Positions 10,729-22,866 of a stretch of 64,000 nt of DNA are shown here, piece by piece. Location: contig JAPFBL010000537.1 in the NCBI GenBank assembly GCA_026182355.1, positions 65,001-129,000 on the forward strand. Reading direction: 5' to 3'. The notes beneath the pieces are model-generated. The model ran no database searches. It had not been told where the DNA came from and saw nothing but the letters and a program-made list of their open reading frames with translations. The DNA is from Hermatobates lingyangjiaoensis. Its lineage: Eukaryota; Arthropoda; Insecta; Hemiptera; Hermatobatidae. Each line of letters starts with the position of its first letter. Positions within the stretch are counted from its first letter, which is position 1. Both the position numbers and the translations under genes were made by a program.

Positions 10729-10927
10729 CTGCATTCCTTGGAGTTTTATAGGATTTTTTTTTTTTTTTAATACGGAATCATTTGTCTGTCTAGTAACCAT
10801 CTCATTTTCAAGTTGCTTCGTGGAATCATACTGTTAAGGTCATCTTAGGTTAAGATAATGTACATTTCTCGAAACTTACTTTGCATATACTGAGTTTTTA
10901 CTACTTTCAGTTTCGTATTATTATCGA

Positions 10928-10933
10928 AATAAA
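10928..10933 (+). terminator. candidate FAN1 poly(A) signal
   Basis: AATAAA lies 200 bases after the FAN1 stop codon. In A+T-rich DNA this hexamer is common, so only its position supports it. Confidence 0.35.
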
Positions 10934-10995
10934 AACTTAGTCACGTTAAAATCATTAGTTGTACAATCCGTAATTGTGTGGTATTTACTCATTCT

Positions 10996-11320
10996 GAGGT
11001 AAAATAGATAAACAAACAAAAGTCTTCACACAAATGAAGTTTTATTTAACAACAACAAGGCGTTTCGAACACTTTGTGTTCATCATCAGGAAGACACCAA
11101 AGGATGTGATGCTGAAGAGTTGGTCCAGTGAAAGCAACTGACCAACCCTTGTTTTTTAGACCAACTTTTGTTTTCACTGGACCAACCCTTCAGCACCACA
11201 TCTTTTGGTGTCGTCCTGATGATGAACACAAAGTGTTCGAAACGCGTTGTTGTTGTTGTTGTTGAATAAAACTTCATTTGTATGGCAACTTTTGTTTGTT
11301 TATCCATTTTACCTCAGAAT
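10996..11320. mobile_element. family A foldback
   Basis: Outer ends TGAGGTAAAATAGATAAAC and its mirror GTTTATCCATTTTACCTCAG. Arms include AAGTTTTATT, the hammerhead motif and GGACCAACCCTT. Length about 325 bp. It lies 3' of FAN1. Confidence 0.85.
11211..11253 (+). ncRNA. hammerhead-like motif, family A
   Basis: CUGAUGA at 11216-11222, extra U, stem II GAACAC/GUGUUC (loop AAA), GAA, self-complementary ACGCGU, then U. Core and stem II are perfect. Stem I is weak: only the first pair forms with the adjacent GUUGUUG. The minus-arm partner at 11057-11090 has a damaged helix III word. Confidence 0.45.
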
Positions 11321-11651
11321 CAGTCACTTTACTTAGTTTTCTGTTTTTCGTAGTTTCTTGAAAACAAATAACAATACTTATTTAAAATATCACCTTGCAT
11401 AATTTTGTCTGCCTCTTTGTTTATTACTCGACAGTTACTGAATGAAATTTTTCGAAAAACTTAAATTCTCCATGTTATACCATGAGACGGGAAATTGCAG
11501 AGCTTCTTTCATCTGGTTAGTTTCATGCATGTATTAGGTTTCCAGTGAAACCCAAGTAAGTCAGTTCTCCTTCAACAGTACTACTGTTATGATGTATCCA
11601 TGAATGTATTCAAATATTTGATAGCAGTAATAGGAGGTTTCATTCTAACTA

Positions 11652-12117
11652 ACAATTTATTTTAAATGAATCATTTGAGACCTTCTGATTTTGATTGCAA
11701 TATCCATTTATTTTAAATCAATCATTGGAGACCTTCTGATTTTGATTACAATATCCATTTATTTTAAATCAATCATTGGAGACCTTTTGATTTTGATTAC
11801 AATATTCATTTATTTTAAATCAATCATTTGAGACCTTCTGATTTTGATTACAATATCCATTTATTTTAAATCAGTCATTTGAGACCTTCTGATTTTGATT
11901 ACAATATCCATTTATTTTAAATCAATCATTTGAGACCTTCTGATTTTGATTACAATATTCATTTATTTTAAATCAATCATTGGAGACCTTCTGATTTTGA
12001 TTACAATATCCATTTATTTTAAATGAATCATTTGAGACCTTCTGATTTTGATTACAATATTCATTTATTTTAAATCAATCATTTGAGACCTTCTGATTTT
12101 GATTACAATATCCAACA
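11652..12117. repeat. 51-bp minisatellite, about 9 copies
   Basis: Unit contains CATTTATTTTAAATCAATCA, then TTTGAGACC and TTCTGATTTTGATTACAATATC. Copies differ by one or two bases. It lies in intergenic DNA 3' of FAN1. Confidence 0.95.
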
Positions 12118-12849
12118 AATAACGTGATTGTAATAAGCTGTTTCCTCTACAGACTATTTGATGCCATCGTTTATTATTATTTTTCATTATTAGCATGGAT
12201 CATATCTTTAAGATAACTACAATTATTATTTTATTTGATAATAAAAGAAAAAACTTACATATGTAAAAGAGATATATTTTAATCAACAGTGTAATCTGAT
12301 AAGTAGCATTAACAGTGTCATATTAAGATTATAATAAAAGTTTTATATTTTCATTTGTAATTTTCTTTTTATAAATAATGCATCAAAAGACTTAAATCCG
12401 GAAACCAAACTTTTCATGTTGTGTAAGAGGATGTACGAGTAACATGTTTAGAGATAAAGTGACACTTTTTTTTTTTTTTGGTAATGTCTGATGTTTTGGA
12501 TTGTGCACTTCTGGTTCTCATTTTTGATGCCATTGTTTATTATTATGTACTTTCTTCATTTATAGTAATCTTGGCAAAACCAATAACTGATTTAGTTTTT
12601 AAGTTTTCAAAGATTGTGTTTAATAAATGACTTTTATAAATGTATCGTGATTTAGTAGTGCAACTATTTGGGTGCTGTGATATATTTATGGCATATTCAA
12701 ATATGTCGATTTTATTGTAAAAACATCTTGTTTTTTTTTAATAATATTCATTTTTCATCTGTTGTATACTTATTGCTTTATTTACCTTTCAAGAAATTGA
12801 TATTATATTATGATTTATTAACTGTTCCTTAAGTATAATGTTACATCAG
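12118..12849. other. A+T-rich intergenic DNA
   Basis: No open frame, repeat family or splice-flanked coding segment was recognised. Confidence 0.5.
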
Positions 12850-13360
12850 AAGTGAAAACTGTTTTCATTATTGGAAAATTCTTTCGAAAGTCTCCTCATC
12901 AAATAGTAGTTTTCTTAGGAAAATGTCTTTCTGCATTTTTTTCTGTTTTTGAACCAAGCTTTTCAATTATAAAGGAAACAAAGGTAGTGTACGAGTATAT
13001 GTGTACTAATGGGGACTGTGAAATAAAGAAACACCTCGTACATTGTTATGACTACCACCTCCCTACCAAGAAAACTCACCATGCACTTAATGGTCGGAGC
13101 ACCCAATAAACATATACTAGAGAAACACAATGTAAAATTTAACACGAAAGATACTGGTTACAAATACAAAAATAATTAATACAAAAGTAACATCCTCAGT
13201 AAAATTCACAAACTGGAAATTTTAGAAGCTATATTAATTCAAGAACTGAAACCACTTTTTGATATCCAGTTGGAAAATGGTAGTAAAATGTTAAAGCTCT
13301 TTAATTCATATCAAGAGGATTGAGAAACCCTTAAAGGTAGTAATTCGGACCCCGATACCA
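12850..13360 (+). pseudogene. Penelope-like element C-terminal remnant
   Basis: A frame at 12852-13109 includes VVFLGKCLSAFF and VVYEYMCTNGDC, resembling the linker and the start of the GIY-YIG region of Penelope-like reverse transcriptases. A second frame near 13190-13300 reads SKIHKLEILEAILIQELKP, the common tail of these endonuclease domains. Frameshifts and stops separate them. The catalytic GIY and YIG words are not visible, so the call rests on the flanking motifs. Confidence 0.45.
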
Positions 13361-13480
13361 CTCCACCTCATAGGATTCGTCACTAGCTTACCTTAAACTT
13401 GAAGAAAAACAACCGCCGAAGTCTTTCACTTTGCGTGTGTAGTAAACCAGAAAATTCACTCAAGAAGTTATTCATGTCTT

Positions 13481-13519
13481 TATGATGAATGTTGATCATT
13501 CGAAACATGTCGACCATAG
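13481..13519 (+). ncRNA. decayed hammerhead-like motif 3' of the Penelope remnant
   Basis: Stem II GAAUG/CAUUC is followed by GAA, self-complementary ACAUGU and C, the same GAAACAUGUC as the copy at 37242. The CUGANGA box is reduced to UAUGAUGA. Confidence 0.35.
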
Positions 13520-13725
13520 GAGATGAACTTTATTGTGTAGATGAAATACCAATTAATAAATCAATTATTACTATTATTTTAATAATAATTAAAACATGGT
13601 AAGAACTTATTAAAAATCAAATTATAATTGAAATAGGGAGGATGGATAGCTGCGTCATGATGAGAAGACAGAAAGGAGATGGCAGGATGTAAGACAGCAG
13701 TTTTCAACCTTGCTTGGTCCTAGAG

Positions 13726-14918
13726 CAGGCTTGGGGAACCTGCGGTCGCATGTGGCCTTTTGAACCATGAAATGCGACCTTCTCCAGTTTGTTGAGAAAA
13801 ATATTTGAAAATATAAATACTTACAATTATGGTACAAACAAAAAGACAAAAAAATTCTGGCATTTAGGAAGAAGACTATTTATTAATTACTTGCAAAGTC
13901 GTAAGCTTTTAGAAAATCATTTTCCTGGCTTAACAAAGGTAATAAACGAAGGCAGTAAGGGGACTGCTGAATCTTTTGAAAGATGCGAACCAGTTTGAGA
14001 TGCACTGATAAATAATATAACGATAGATTCAAATATTTTACAACTATTCTGAGGTAAAATGGATAAACAAACAAAAGTCTCCACAACAAATGAAGTTTTA
14101 TTCAACAGTAACAACGCGTTTCGAACACTTTGTGTTCATCATCAAGAAGACACCAAAGGATGTGGTACTGACGGGTTGGTCCAGTGAAAACAACACGTAG
14201 GAAATAGGAGATAACACAACATTTAGGAGATAAGGTGACAAAGGCGTCGGGTATGCTTGAAAACCGTTAACTGAAATACAGAAGGCCAGAAACACTAATT
14301 TAGAGGAAAGAAACTTTTTTTTTTAATTTATTCTTTGTGATTCTAGAAACAGTTTAAGAAATTCCAGGGTGTCCAAAATTTCTTAAACTGTTCCTAAAAT
14401 CACAAAGAATAAATTAAAAAAAAAAAAGTTACTTTCCTCTAAATTAGTGTTTTTGGCCTTCTGTATTTGAGTTAATAGTTTTCAAGCATACTCGACACCT
14501 TTGTCACCTTATCTCCTAAATGCCTATCCCCAATCTATCGCAGCGGACCTATTTCCTACTTGTTTTCACTGGACCAACCCATCAGCACCACATCCTTGGG
14601 TATGTCTTGAATTCTCTTAATTGAATTTTATTATTTCACTCTAATTTTGTAATTGATTAGATATAATTTGTATTGTAGTATGATGAACACAAAGTGTTTG
14701 AAACGCGTTGTTGATTTTGAATAAAACTTCATTTGTTTGGAGACTTTTGTTTGTTTATCCATTTTACCTCAGAATGAGTTAATACCACACAATTACGGAT
14801 TGCACAACTAATGAATACAACTATGAAATAAGAATTTCCTTATACATTCGTGGTGGCCTTTTGGGTAAGTGGACGGTGCTAAAATGCCCTTTATTCCAAG
14901 AAAGGTTCCCCACCCCTG
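13726..14918. mobile_element. hAT element with 8-bp duplication, hosting a nested foldback
   Basis: Ends CAGGCTTGGGGAACCT and AGGTTCCCCACCCCTG are imperfect inverted repeats. TCCTAGAG is duplicated exactly at 13718-13725 and 14919-14926. Interior frames are short and broken, so it is non-autonomous. A family A foldback inserted at 14049-14775. Confidence 0.9.
14049..14775. mobile_element. long family A foldback nested in hAT
   Basis: Outer ends CTGAGGTAAAATGGATAAAC and its mirror. Arms are about 330 bp and include TTTAAGAAATT and GGTGACAAAGGCGTCG mirrored words, so the whole unit could fold into one hairpin. The hammerhead cores are degraded (UUGAUGA in the minus arm). Confidence 0.85.
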
Positions 14919-15132
14919 TCCTAGAGGTAAGATCGGGCCAAAAAAATCCAGGCAGACCCGCGGGTATTAAAGACCAACCCACCCAAACTCTGGTATATAT
15001 TGGAGTTTATTCCTCACCAGCCAAGCAAATCTCAGTCATCTGTTTTATCTAAATTAGTTATATTATAACAAATAATTTAAATAAAATATCTTGGTTTAAT
15101 ACCATACCTCCTTTTAGTATACAATATATATC

Positions 15133-15525
15133 AATGATCAAACAACAGTAAGAAATGGGAAAACAAGTCTAAGATCTTTCAACCGCAACAAGCGGTATTC
15201 GTCAGAGTCTATAACACGGACGTCAGTGTTCACATGAAACCTCATTTAATGATCAAACTACAATATAAAATGGGAAAATAAGACTAAGATCTTTCAACCG
15301 TAACAAGCGGTCTTCGTCAGAGTCTATAACACGGGCATCAGTGTTCACATGAAACCTCATTTAATGATCAAACTACAATATGAAATGGGAAAACAAGACT
15401 AAGATCTTTCAACTATAACAAGCGGTCTTCGTTAGAGTCAAAAACCCAACTCGGCTTGTTGCGGTTGAAAGATCTTAGTCTTGTTTTCCCATTTCATATT
15501 GTGGTTTGATCACTGATTGTTGTTT
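15133..15525. repeat. family F hammerhead motifs in tandem (three minus, one partial plus)
   Basis: A unit of about 115 bp is repeated with GATCAAAC, GGGAAAA, the motif and ATAACACGG. Minus motifs lie at 15167-15209, 15282-15324 and 15397-15439. The middle one has an intact core. The third has CUAACGA. Confidence 0.8.
15282..15324 (-). ncRNA. hammerhead-like ribozyme, family F
   Basis: Minus strand: stem I GACU/AGUC, core CUGACGA, extra A, stem II GACCG/CGGUU, GAA, self-complementary AGAUCU, then U. All consensus core bases are present. Confidence 0.6.
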
Positions 15526-15529
15526 AACG

Positions 15530-16400
15530 TGTTTATGTAAAATCTTTTTATTAATAGATATGTATAATATGGAGGCTTTAGGTAGGGGAGATAAACTTGT
15601 CAATCCTAAATGTTTAAGTTCAATTTGCTGAAAAGTAATATATTTTACTTAAACATGATACAATGATAAAAACATAAATGAAAATTAGTTACCTGAAAAT
15701 AAAAGAAATTTAAGATTATTTATTACTTTACTAAGTATGCCATAAAGGGTAAGGTTATATCTCGATCTATCAACCCTAGCGGTCAGTGCAGCAACTATTA
15801 TCCCAGGAGGTTACCATTGATGGTCAAGCAGGTTACAATAATATTACATACGTATTTAAAAAAAGTTAGCAAGAGAGAATCCCGGGCCCGACACGGCTTA
15901 GGATCTTACCTCTGATTGGTCCATGCATCCCTCTCTATTCCCCCTCCCTCTTCTTTCCTTTCTCTATTCTAGTCTAATAGTTCATATCTATTATTTTTAA
16001 AAATTACAATCTTCCAGCTATAATAGTTTTAAATTATTTTGAAAAGCCGTCTTTGAATTTGATTTGAGTATGCAAAACTGGCTAAATTACTAATATTTTT
16101 TCCTCCCAATATACATTTACAGCAACCGTATAACAGAGTACAGCATGCAGGAAAAAGATAACACTTGCTCAGAGTAAACTGAATTTTTATGATTTTTGAC
16201 AAAATGAAAGAAAAGTGATTTTTCTTAAAAAAAAGACTAGCATGCCATAAAATTCCCAGTATAATAATTTTATAAAAGACCAAAAATGTAAAATATAATT
16301 CAAAATTGAAAAATAATTTATAAAATTATCCTACTTACATCTTAAATTAAAAATTTTCTTAAAACAGTTTTTCTTATATGTTTATGACATTTTTCAGACA
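15530..16400. other. A+T-rich intergenic DNA
   Basis: A short C-rich patch near 15925-15965 (CCCCCTCCC) is the only notable feature. No supported gene. Confidence 0.5.
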
Positions 16401-16403
16401 AAA

Positions 16404-16835
16404 TAGGACGGGCTATTTTCAAGCTTTAAATGGGAAACTTTGTCTTAAATATTCAATGTAGAAATAGGTCAGGTAAACTATGTAAGAGATCCACTGGCTA
16501 TTGGAACAAAAGCCCTGTTCTCCTGTAAGAGATTATTTCGTAACACGAAAACCACACTTCCGCTTTTCAAAAATGTTATAACTGTTGTAGTTATACTAAT
16601 GATATTGTACGTATCAGTGGCGTACGTTTTGTGAAATACAAAAATAATTATATATAATTGATAAGTGGATCATTCAATATCTGTATAACCTTCATGAATG
16701 AAAGACTAATAAACATCTCCCATTTAGACATTTATTTTAACCTAAATGGATAATCATATATTATATACCCATCAAGTATGGTATTATGTTTACTTATGGT
16801 AAAGTTGAGTGTAGACCACTCCAGATTTATTAATA
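16404..16835 (-). repeat. family S dispersed repeat, inverted copy
   Basis: Reverse complement of the segment at 47893-48285, including GAGAACATGGCTTTTG-like, GATACGAAATAATC-like and TGGTAAAGTTGAGTGTAG words. Part of the middle (16600-16690) is unrelated. Non-coding. Confidence 0.65.
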
Positions 16836-16984
16836 TTATTGTACTTGTATATGCACGTCTGGTTTCAGAATTACATTATTAATTATTATTTACGTAAGTA
16901 ATATTATTATTATTAACCAACTTTGGTTGTTATGAGAGACGAAATATTTGACTTTGACAATAAAAAATAACGAAAGGCTTAGAC

Positions 16985-17660
16985 CAGAGTTTCTCCAACT
17001 TTTTTCGACGTGGAACCCTTTTTGCTTCAGATACTTTCTCAGGAACCCCAGATTCAAATGATTTCATACAATCATAATATAAATATTTTTATATGCCTTT
17101 ATAAATAGTATGTATGTTTAAAAACAATTAAAAAGTAATATTACTGCAATTAGTATTTTTCGAAGAAAAATTCAAAACTAAAAGATTTACATTTTCATAT
17201 CTTCGACAAGTACACAACACATGAAACAGAATTACTAACACCTTTTACACAAAGTTTGTTTTGTAATCATTTTTGGTTTTATAGTTGAAAGTTTGATTTT
17301 CAAGTCAGACCGAGCATTAAGTCTACTTTGGTATTTAGTTTTTATAGCAGTATAAAAGGAAAAACCGGTTTTACATAAGTAGGTAGTGGGAAGTGGCAGC
17401 AATGTGTGACTGCTATTTTTACAATAGAAGGAAATTCGGGAATCAGATAGCTCCAAAAACTGACTAGTGATTCATACTAAATATGAATAAAATTTTTCGC
17501 CACTTCTACTTATGTGTGTAAGTATTATTCGATTTCATGATTTAGAAGAAAACAGAAATCCATACCCACTAAAGAAAAAAAATTAGAAATTTTTTTTTCT
17601 CCACATGTTTTTTGCGTAACCCCAGACAGTCCGTTAAAGAACCCACTTTAAGAATCTCTG
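16985..17660. mobile_element. non-autonomous hAT element
   Basis: Ends CAGAGTTTCTCCAAC and GTTAAAGAACCC...AATCTCTG are imperfect inverted repeats with mirrored GGAACCC words. Flanks GCTTAGAC and CCTTAGAG agree at six of eight positions. It is the same family as 46500-47189 and the fragments at 47461-47690 and 63360-63890. Confidence 0.75.
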
Positions 17661-17744
17661 CCTTAGAGCATTGTTTCCAATTTATTTTCATACTGTGGTA
17701 AATAAATGAATATAATATATAAATATGTATTTATTAAAGAAAAA

Positions 17745-19080
17745 AAAATCAGGAGTGGCCTACACTCAACTTTACTATAAGTAATAATAATACCAAAACT
17801 TATTAACAACCACCTTATGTTTTGTTTGATTAGTCAAACACTTGTTCGAAAACTATCAATCACACCAAGAAATGCATCAGAAAATACATGTTTGATTGGG
17901 GTTAACTTTCTACAACTAATAATTTTATTCTTCTAACATATTATCTAAAATAATCAAACTAAAGTGTTAAACAATCTAGAACTTTGTAAAATTTAGCAAA
18001 TTATTTCGTATTTAAACCTTAAATAAGCATGATATAGGATTAAATTGTATGTAATAATTTTAAAACCTAATTGCACAGAGTATACCTAAAAAGAAAATAG
18101 TTTTTATGTAATTGTGTTGCTATTACTTTTTAATAATAAACATTTCATAATGTCAGAATTATAAATATGACCATATATAGAAACTACAGTTTTAAAATAT
18201 GAAAAATTTTCAATGAATTTAACAACTATATGACAATAGAGAATAAACCAAAAGTAAGTTTACAGTTACCCAAGATAATGATTTCAATTGATAAACAATT
18301 ATAATACAGGTAAAATAAATTCATTTTAAATTAATATTGGAAGTTGGAAATTGATAAGCTTGTTCTATTGATAAGCTAATTGAAGCCATATTTTTAGTCC
18401 TGTATTATGTTCTCATTTTTTTCAAAATCATTTTTAATTGACGTAATTTTGCAGTATATGATTATAAAGAATGTACTTTATTATTAATTTAAACAATATG
18501 TCAGTAATTAGTAAAATGTTAAAAGTTAAATGAAGCATCATTACATTGTAAAACCAAATTAATATTAATAACTGAATTGAAATAGTCAATTATATTAAAT
18601 GTGAAACAACTATAATAATAAAAACAATGATAACTATTATTGAATTCAAATTGTAAGAGTTACACATAATAATAGAAAGTAATATATTCCATTAAACTTC
18701 CAGAAATTAAAATGAAATCCTAATTATTTCAATAATTGATTTCTGATATGATATTTGTTTGTCATTTTGATAAACAACGAGCACATTATTATGAATTTTA
18801 AATTAATTTGTCATATTGTACTTAAATATAGGTATTTATATTACTTGTAAGGTAATTTTATTGCAATGAAAGGACACTAACCTAAAACATGAAGTGGCCA
18901 TATTGCTTAAACATAATCACGAAGAACTTCACTTCTAATTATTTGTTTAAATAATCATTATTGAACTAATTAGTTATTAAAAAATACGTACAAATAGTTG
19001 CTGAGACTGGTCGTATTTACCATTTGTTGAAATATTCAGGAATATTGTTCTTTTCAGAGAATAATATTTCATATTATGGT
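17745..19080. other. A+T-rich intergenic DNA
   Basis: A family S head (GGAGTGGCCTACACTC) is at 17753-17790. The rest is about three-quarters A+T with no supported gene or repeat. Confidence 0.5.
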
Positions 19081-19114
19081 GGGATATATCAGAACACTAC
19101 CGAGTCCTTTTCTC

Positions 19115-19212
19115 GACTGACCAATGAAAGAGCAATGATTTGCATATGACGTCACGCAAGCAACATCATTTCAATTACGTCATTTATAGGTTCACTTAGT
19201 CTCTTTATAAAA
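19115..19212 (+). promoter_or_regulatory. CCAAT / octamer / CRE / TATA cluster
   Basis: Within 98 bases, in order: CCAAT (19121), octamer ATTTGCAT (19138-19145), a perfect CRE TGACGTCA (19147-19154), TTACGTCA (19175-19182) and TATAAAA (19206-19212). The arrangement looks like a plus-strand core promoter. No convincing coding exon follows: the first ATG at 19249 gives six codons. It may be a regulatory island or a relic. Confidence 0.4.
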
Positions 19213-20376
19213 CACTATTTTAATTGTTTTCTTTAAGGAAATATAAGGAATGGCTCTGACATCTATATAAATATAAAGGTCGTAAGTTTGTTTGTTTGTT
19301 CACCCACTTTCCATAGAGATAGAGGTTTGAAAAATATTATAATCATTACTTTTGTTGTGATTGTTTTCGTTGTAGTTATATTACATATTAAAAAATCGTA
19401 TTAGGGTGTCAGGGTATCTTAGTGGCTTGTGTACTCGCCTCAACTTTCTACAATATTATTTAATAATATTTCTCATTAGGGGGTCAGGACAGCCTATAGT
19501 ATATAATAAACTATTACGTTAGAGAGTAAAAATGAATAATTTTAGAAACAAACTTGAGCGCAACTATCAGATAAAATACGAATGTTCTAAGGTCATATTA
19601 TAAAGACACATTCCTTTTATTAATGTTGTTTTATGTCTGGTAAATAAATTTAATATTTCAATTTACAAGTTTTGTTTGTTTTAAATATATTTGATTGTGT
19701 TCATAACTTGAATTATGTTTTATTTATTTATGTCATAAAATAAATGATTTTTTTTACTTTTAAATGATTTTTATTTTGTAAAATATATTTAGTGTTTATA
19801 TATCTTGAATCAAGTTAAGAATACTATATCAAAAACTTGGGCCATATAAGAATCTGTTTCTGTGCCTTAATAACATGAAACAACAATTAAAGTTATCCCT
19901 ATCAATCATGTTGAGTGAATTTATTTCAATAACTATTGCTATAATTTCTGAGTGATACAAAAGTCATGGGTAGTCTAGTGTAAAATAGAACTTTCATTAA
20001 GTAGAATCAGTTACTGTTCGGTCATTAGTCATCCAGGAAAAATAAATAAATTAGTCATCCAAATTAAAACGGTTTTATAAAAACAATGTACTGTTTTCTT
20101 AAATATTTAATAATTTCTTAATTTTATACTGAAATTAATACAATAATTTTTGTACAAAATTATTTTATTAAGAAATTGTATTTCATATAAAAATAAGAAA
20201 GACAATTATTATTTAATGTTTAACATATATTTTATATAGTTAAACATTAGTTAATTAGTTAAAGATGTAAGCTAATGTAATAGTTACATACTCACTTAAG
20301 TCTATAAAAGGGGTAGTCATGGAGTGATTAAGCGGCTCTAATAGCCTCTAACACTCAAGTCCGACTTGAGAGGTTT

Positions 20377-21453
20377 TTTACAGAATTATTATACTGGGAA
20401 TTTTATGGCTTCTTACTATTTAATAAGATCATTTTCCTTACCCTTTGTCAAATAACATATATACGAATTTTTTCACAGTGAGTGTTATCATTTTCCTGCA
20501 CAATATTATTCTTCTTACATCTCATATAAGTCAATAAACAATTTAAATTATTCCTTTATAAATATCAATTTTATCTCAGTGGATTTGCTCAAAAAATTTC
20601 TAAGTCAATGTAAACAATGAAAAAAAATATAAAAAATTCGACAAGTATAGCAGGTGATCTCTCAGTCTAGGATAAACAAACAGTTTTTATAGCGTTATTG
20701 CTCTTTCCCGTAATTGAAACTTCATGATTTTTTTTTTATGAATTGCTAATTTTTCGTTCCATTTTTGTTCAAATTTTCATTATTTTTTAATGAGCCGTTT
20801 AGCGTCAAAAAACATTTTCTGAAAACAGAAATCGTACTGTAACGCCCCATTAGCGAATGTAATTTTGAAAAAAAATATCTCAACTCATTCTCCACATAAT
20901 GTTCTATTTTATGCATAGTTTCATTTTCATAGTTTCATTTTGAACCGTCAAACGGTATGGCTTGTATCGCTCTCACAAGGTTTGAGATTGAATTATAAGA
21001 CAAAATTATTACATATTATTGAAAAAAAAATATTTCCCATTGTTTTAAAATTCTGAATATATTTTTCGTTTGTTACATTTGTAACCTCAAAGATAATGTC
21101 AAAATTGCAAAACTCTAGGGTTGTCAGTTTAGGAGAAATAAATGTTTTAAAAAAAACGGTTTTTGGCAAAAAAAGTGACTTTCCCATCATGCATAATTCT
21201 TCCCAAACAATAGGGATCTTCTTCCCTATGGGGTCCATTTTTGTGTAAAATATCAACTTGATCCATCAAAGATTCTGGACCGTAGTGTGGAAACAACAAT
21301 GCTAACACACTCACCCACCCACCCACACACACACAGACATCATCGAAAAAACTTCATAAAACGACTTCTGGGACCTCAAAACATGTAATTCCGTCAAAAT
21401 CTCGAGATCGAATTTTTTCACGATCACTATACTTTACTTATAGTAAAGTAAAA
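20377..21453 (+). repeat. family T dispersed repeat, longest copy
   Basis: About 1.08 kb, matching 49062-50575. It starts ACAGAATTATTATACT and ends TCACGATCACTATA plus the hairpin ACTTTAC-TTATA-GTAAAGT. A (CCCA)n/(CA)n tract precedes the end. It encodes no recognisable protein. The hairpin near one end recalls Helitron 3' ends, but the CTRR terminus is not seen. Confidence 0.75.
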
Positions 21454-21760
21454 ATATTCAACTGTAATTGCAGTAAAAAAATAAATAAATACAACTCGTA
21501 ATGAAAAAGTACAGTAGTTAGTATTAGAGAAGAAAATATACAGGATTCTTCTTGTATGATCGAGAAAGATATCAAACAACCAGTGACTTGATGGGTCACA
21601 AAATATATCCTACAGTATTAAATTAAAGGCTAATAAAAGCTATTCAAAAATATTCAATAAAGACTAAAAATTAATAAAAAATATTAAAACATAATCAATC
21701 GTAACAAGATAATAATAAAAGTATCAAAAAAATAGAAGTTGAAATTAATAAAAAAATAAC
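21454..21760 (+). mobile_element. Tigger/pogo-like element, internal fragment
   Basis: It matches 45290-45560 of the complete element, including AACTCGTAATGAAAAAGTAC and CAACCAGTGACTTG. Terminal repeats are missing. It directly abuts family T. Confidence 0.7.
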
Positions 21761-21929
21761 CTAAGATGTTTCCTTTGATCTGATTGGTTAATTCATTTCG
21801 CCCAATTTCCAGTTTACCACGCCACCCACGCCCTTGTGAATCTACGCACTACACATTAGTCTTTGTTCAGAATTATCATTATTTAAAGGAACAACAATGT
21901 AAATTTCATTTTCTTAGTTAAAAAATTCT

Positions 21930-22057
21930 TACTTCTGCTTATGAAAAAGGTTTTAAATAAAACCGAAACGTTGGCAACGAGAGTTTAATTTTTTATCCTG
22001 GAAAATTGACCGAACCCCGATTAGAGAACACACCTATATATATATATATATATATAT
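21930..22057 (+). mobile_element. family K arm ending in (TA)n
   Basis: GGUUUU/AAAACC stem, then GAAACGUUGGC and a flank TTAATTTTTTATCCTGG up to (TA)n. The core upstream of the stem is UAUGAAA instead of CUGANGA, so it is probably inactive. Confidence 0.5.
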
Positions 22058-22059
22058 TT

Positions 22060-22200
22060 GTAAAATTTGGAAGCAGTCCTTCTTTAAGCATATTTCGTTG
22101 AACAGCTGACCGTATTTCGCTGATGTCATTTTCTTCAATAGTTGAAAAACTAGTGAAGAAAATGACATCAGCGAAATACGGTCAGCTGTTCAACGAAATA
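22060..22200 (-). mobile_element. Penelope-like N-terminal fragment in a TA-bounded palindrome
   Basis: The minus arm encodes LKEGLLPNFTN and then enters (TA)n. This is the motif seen at 37976 (KACIKEGLLPTFTN) and typical of the N-terminal region of Penelope-like proteins. The plus arm is a mirror that stops at TTCAACGAAATA. Confidence 0.65.
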
Positions 22201-22224
22201 TATATATATATATATACTTTTTCG

Positions 22225-22535
22225 TTGGAAATACGATCCAAAACGGACAAAAATAGTTCAATGTAGACAAAGAAACATAGAGAAATCAAGAGAACACACT
22301 TACAATCTCTAATTTTTGGTTTGAACCGTCTTCAGGAGAGATAAGAGAGAGAAACCAAGCGCACTGGTTCAGAACGGTTGGAGACCGTCTCTAACCTGAC
22401 GGTCTCCAACCGTCGCTGAACCAGTGCGCTTGGTTTCCCTCCCTTATCTCTCCTGAAGACGGTTCAAACCGAAAATTAGAGACTGTAAGTGTGTTCTTTT
22501 GATTTCTCTATGTTTCTTTGTCTACATTGAACTAT
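22225..22535. mobile_element. family E foldback
   Basis: Arms share ACATAGAGAAATCAA, GAACACACTTAC, CGTCTTCAGGAGAGATAAG and GACGGTCTCCAACCGTC words. The left arm has AAA in place of GAA after stem II; the right arm is intact. Confidence 0.85.
22449..22482 (+). ncRNA. hammerhead-like ribozyme, family E
   Basis: Stem I UCUC/GAGA, core CUGAAGA, extra C, stem II GGUU/AACC, GAA, self-complementary AAUU, then A as the pre-cleavage base. Every consensus position is met. Confidence 0.6.
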
Positions 22536-22866
22536 AGAGAGATATATAGACAAAGGGCTTAACCTCAATCGTTGATTTTTTTTTTTTTTTTTTGTGGTTA
22601 TCAGCTTTTAATTTTATTTTACTTAAAGGTTTTCATTTTTTAATTTTTATTTGGCTTTTACCTCTTTATCTTCCCTGTCTACCTTTCCTCCGAAAGTTGG
22701 CTACACTGTTTGAGTGCTTCAGTTCGAACGCCAAGTCAGTCGTTATCAGCCTTTGGAGCGATTCACTTCTTTTCCTGAAGACGAGGACATCGAAATATAG
22801 TAGTGAGTTCAGTGATTTCTTTTCTATGTGTTCTTTTTAAATTCTAGTTTATATATATATATATAA

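Noticed and set aside
21147..21332. Protein frame reading [18 protein letters not shown]
   Set aside because: The same frame recurs in every family T copy with stops and frameshifts at different places. It may be an ancient coding relic, but no domain can be named.
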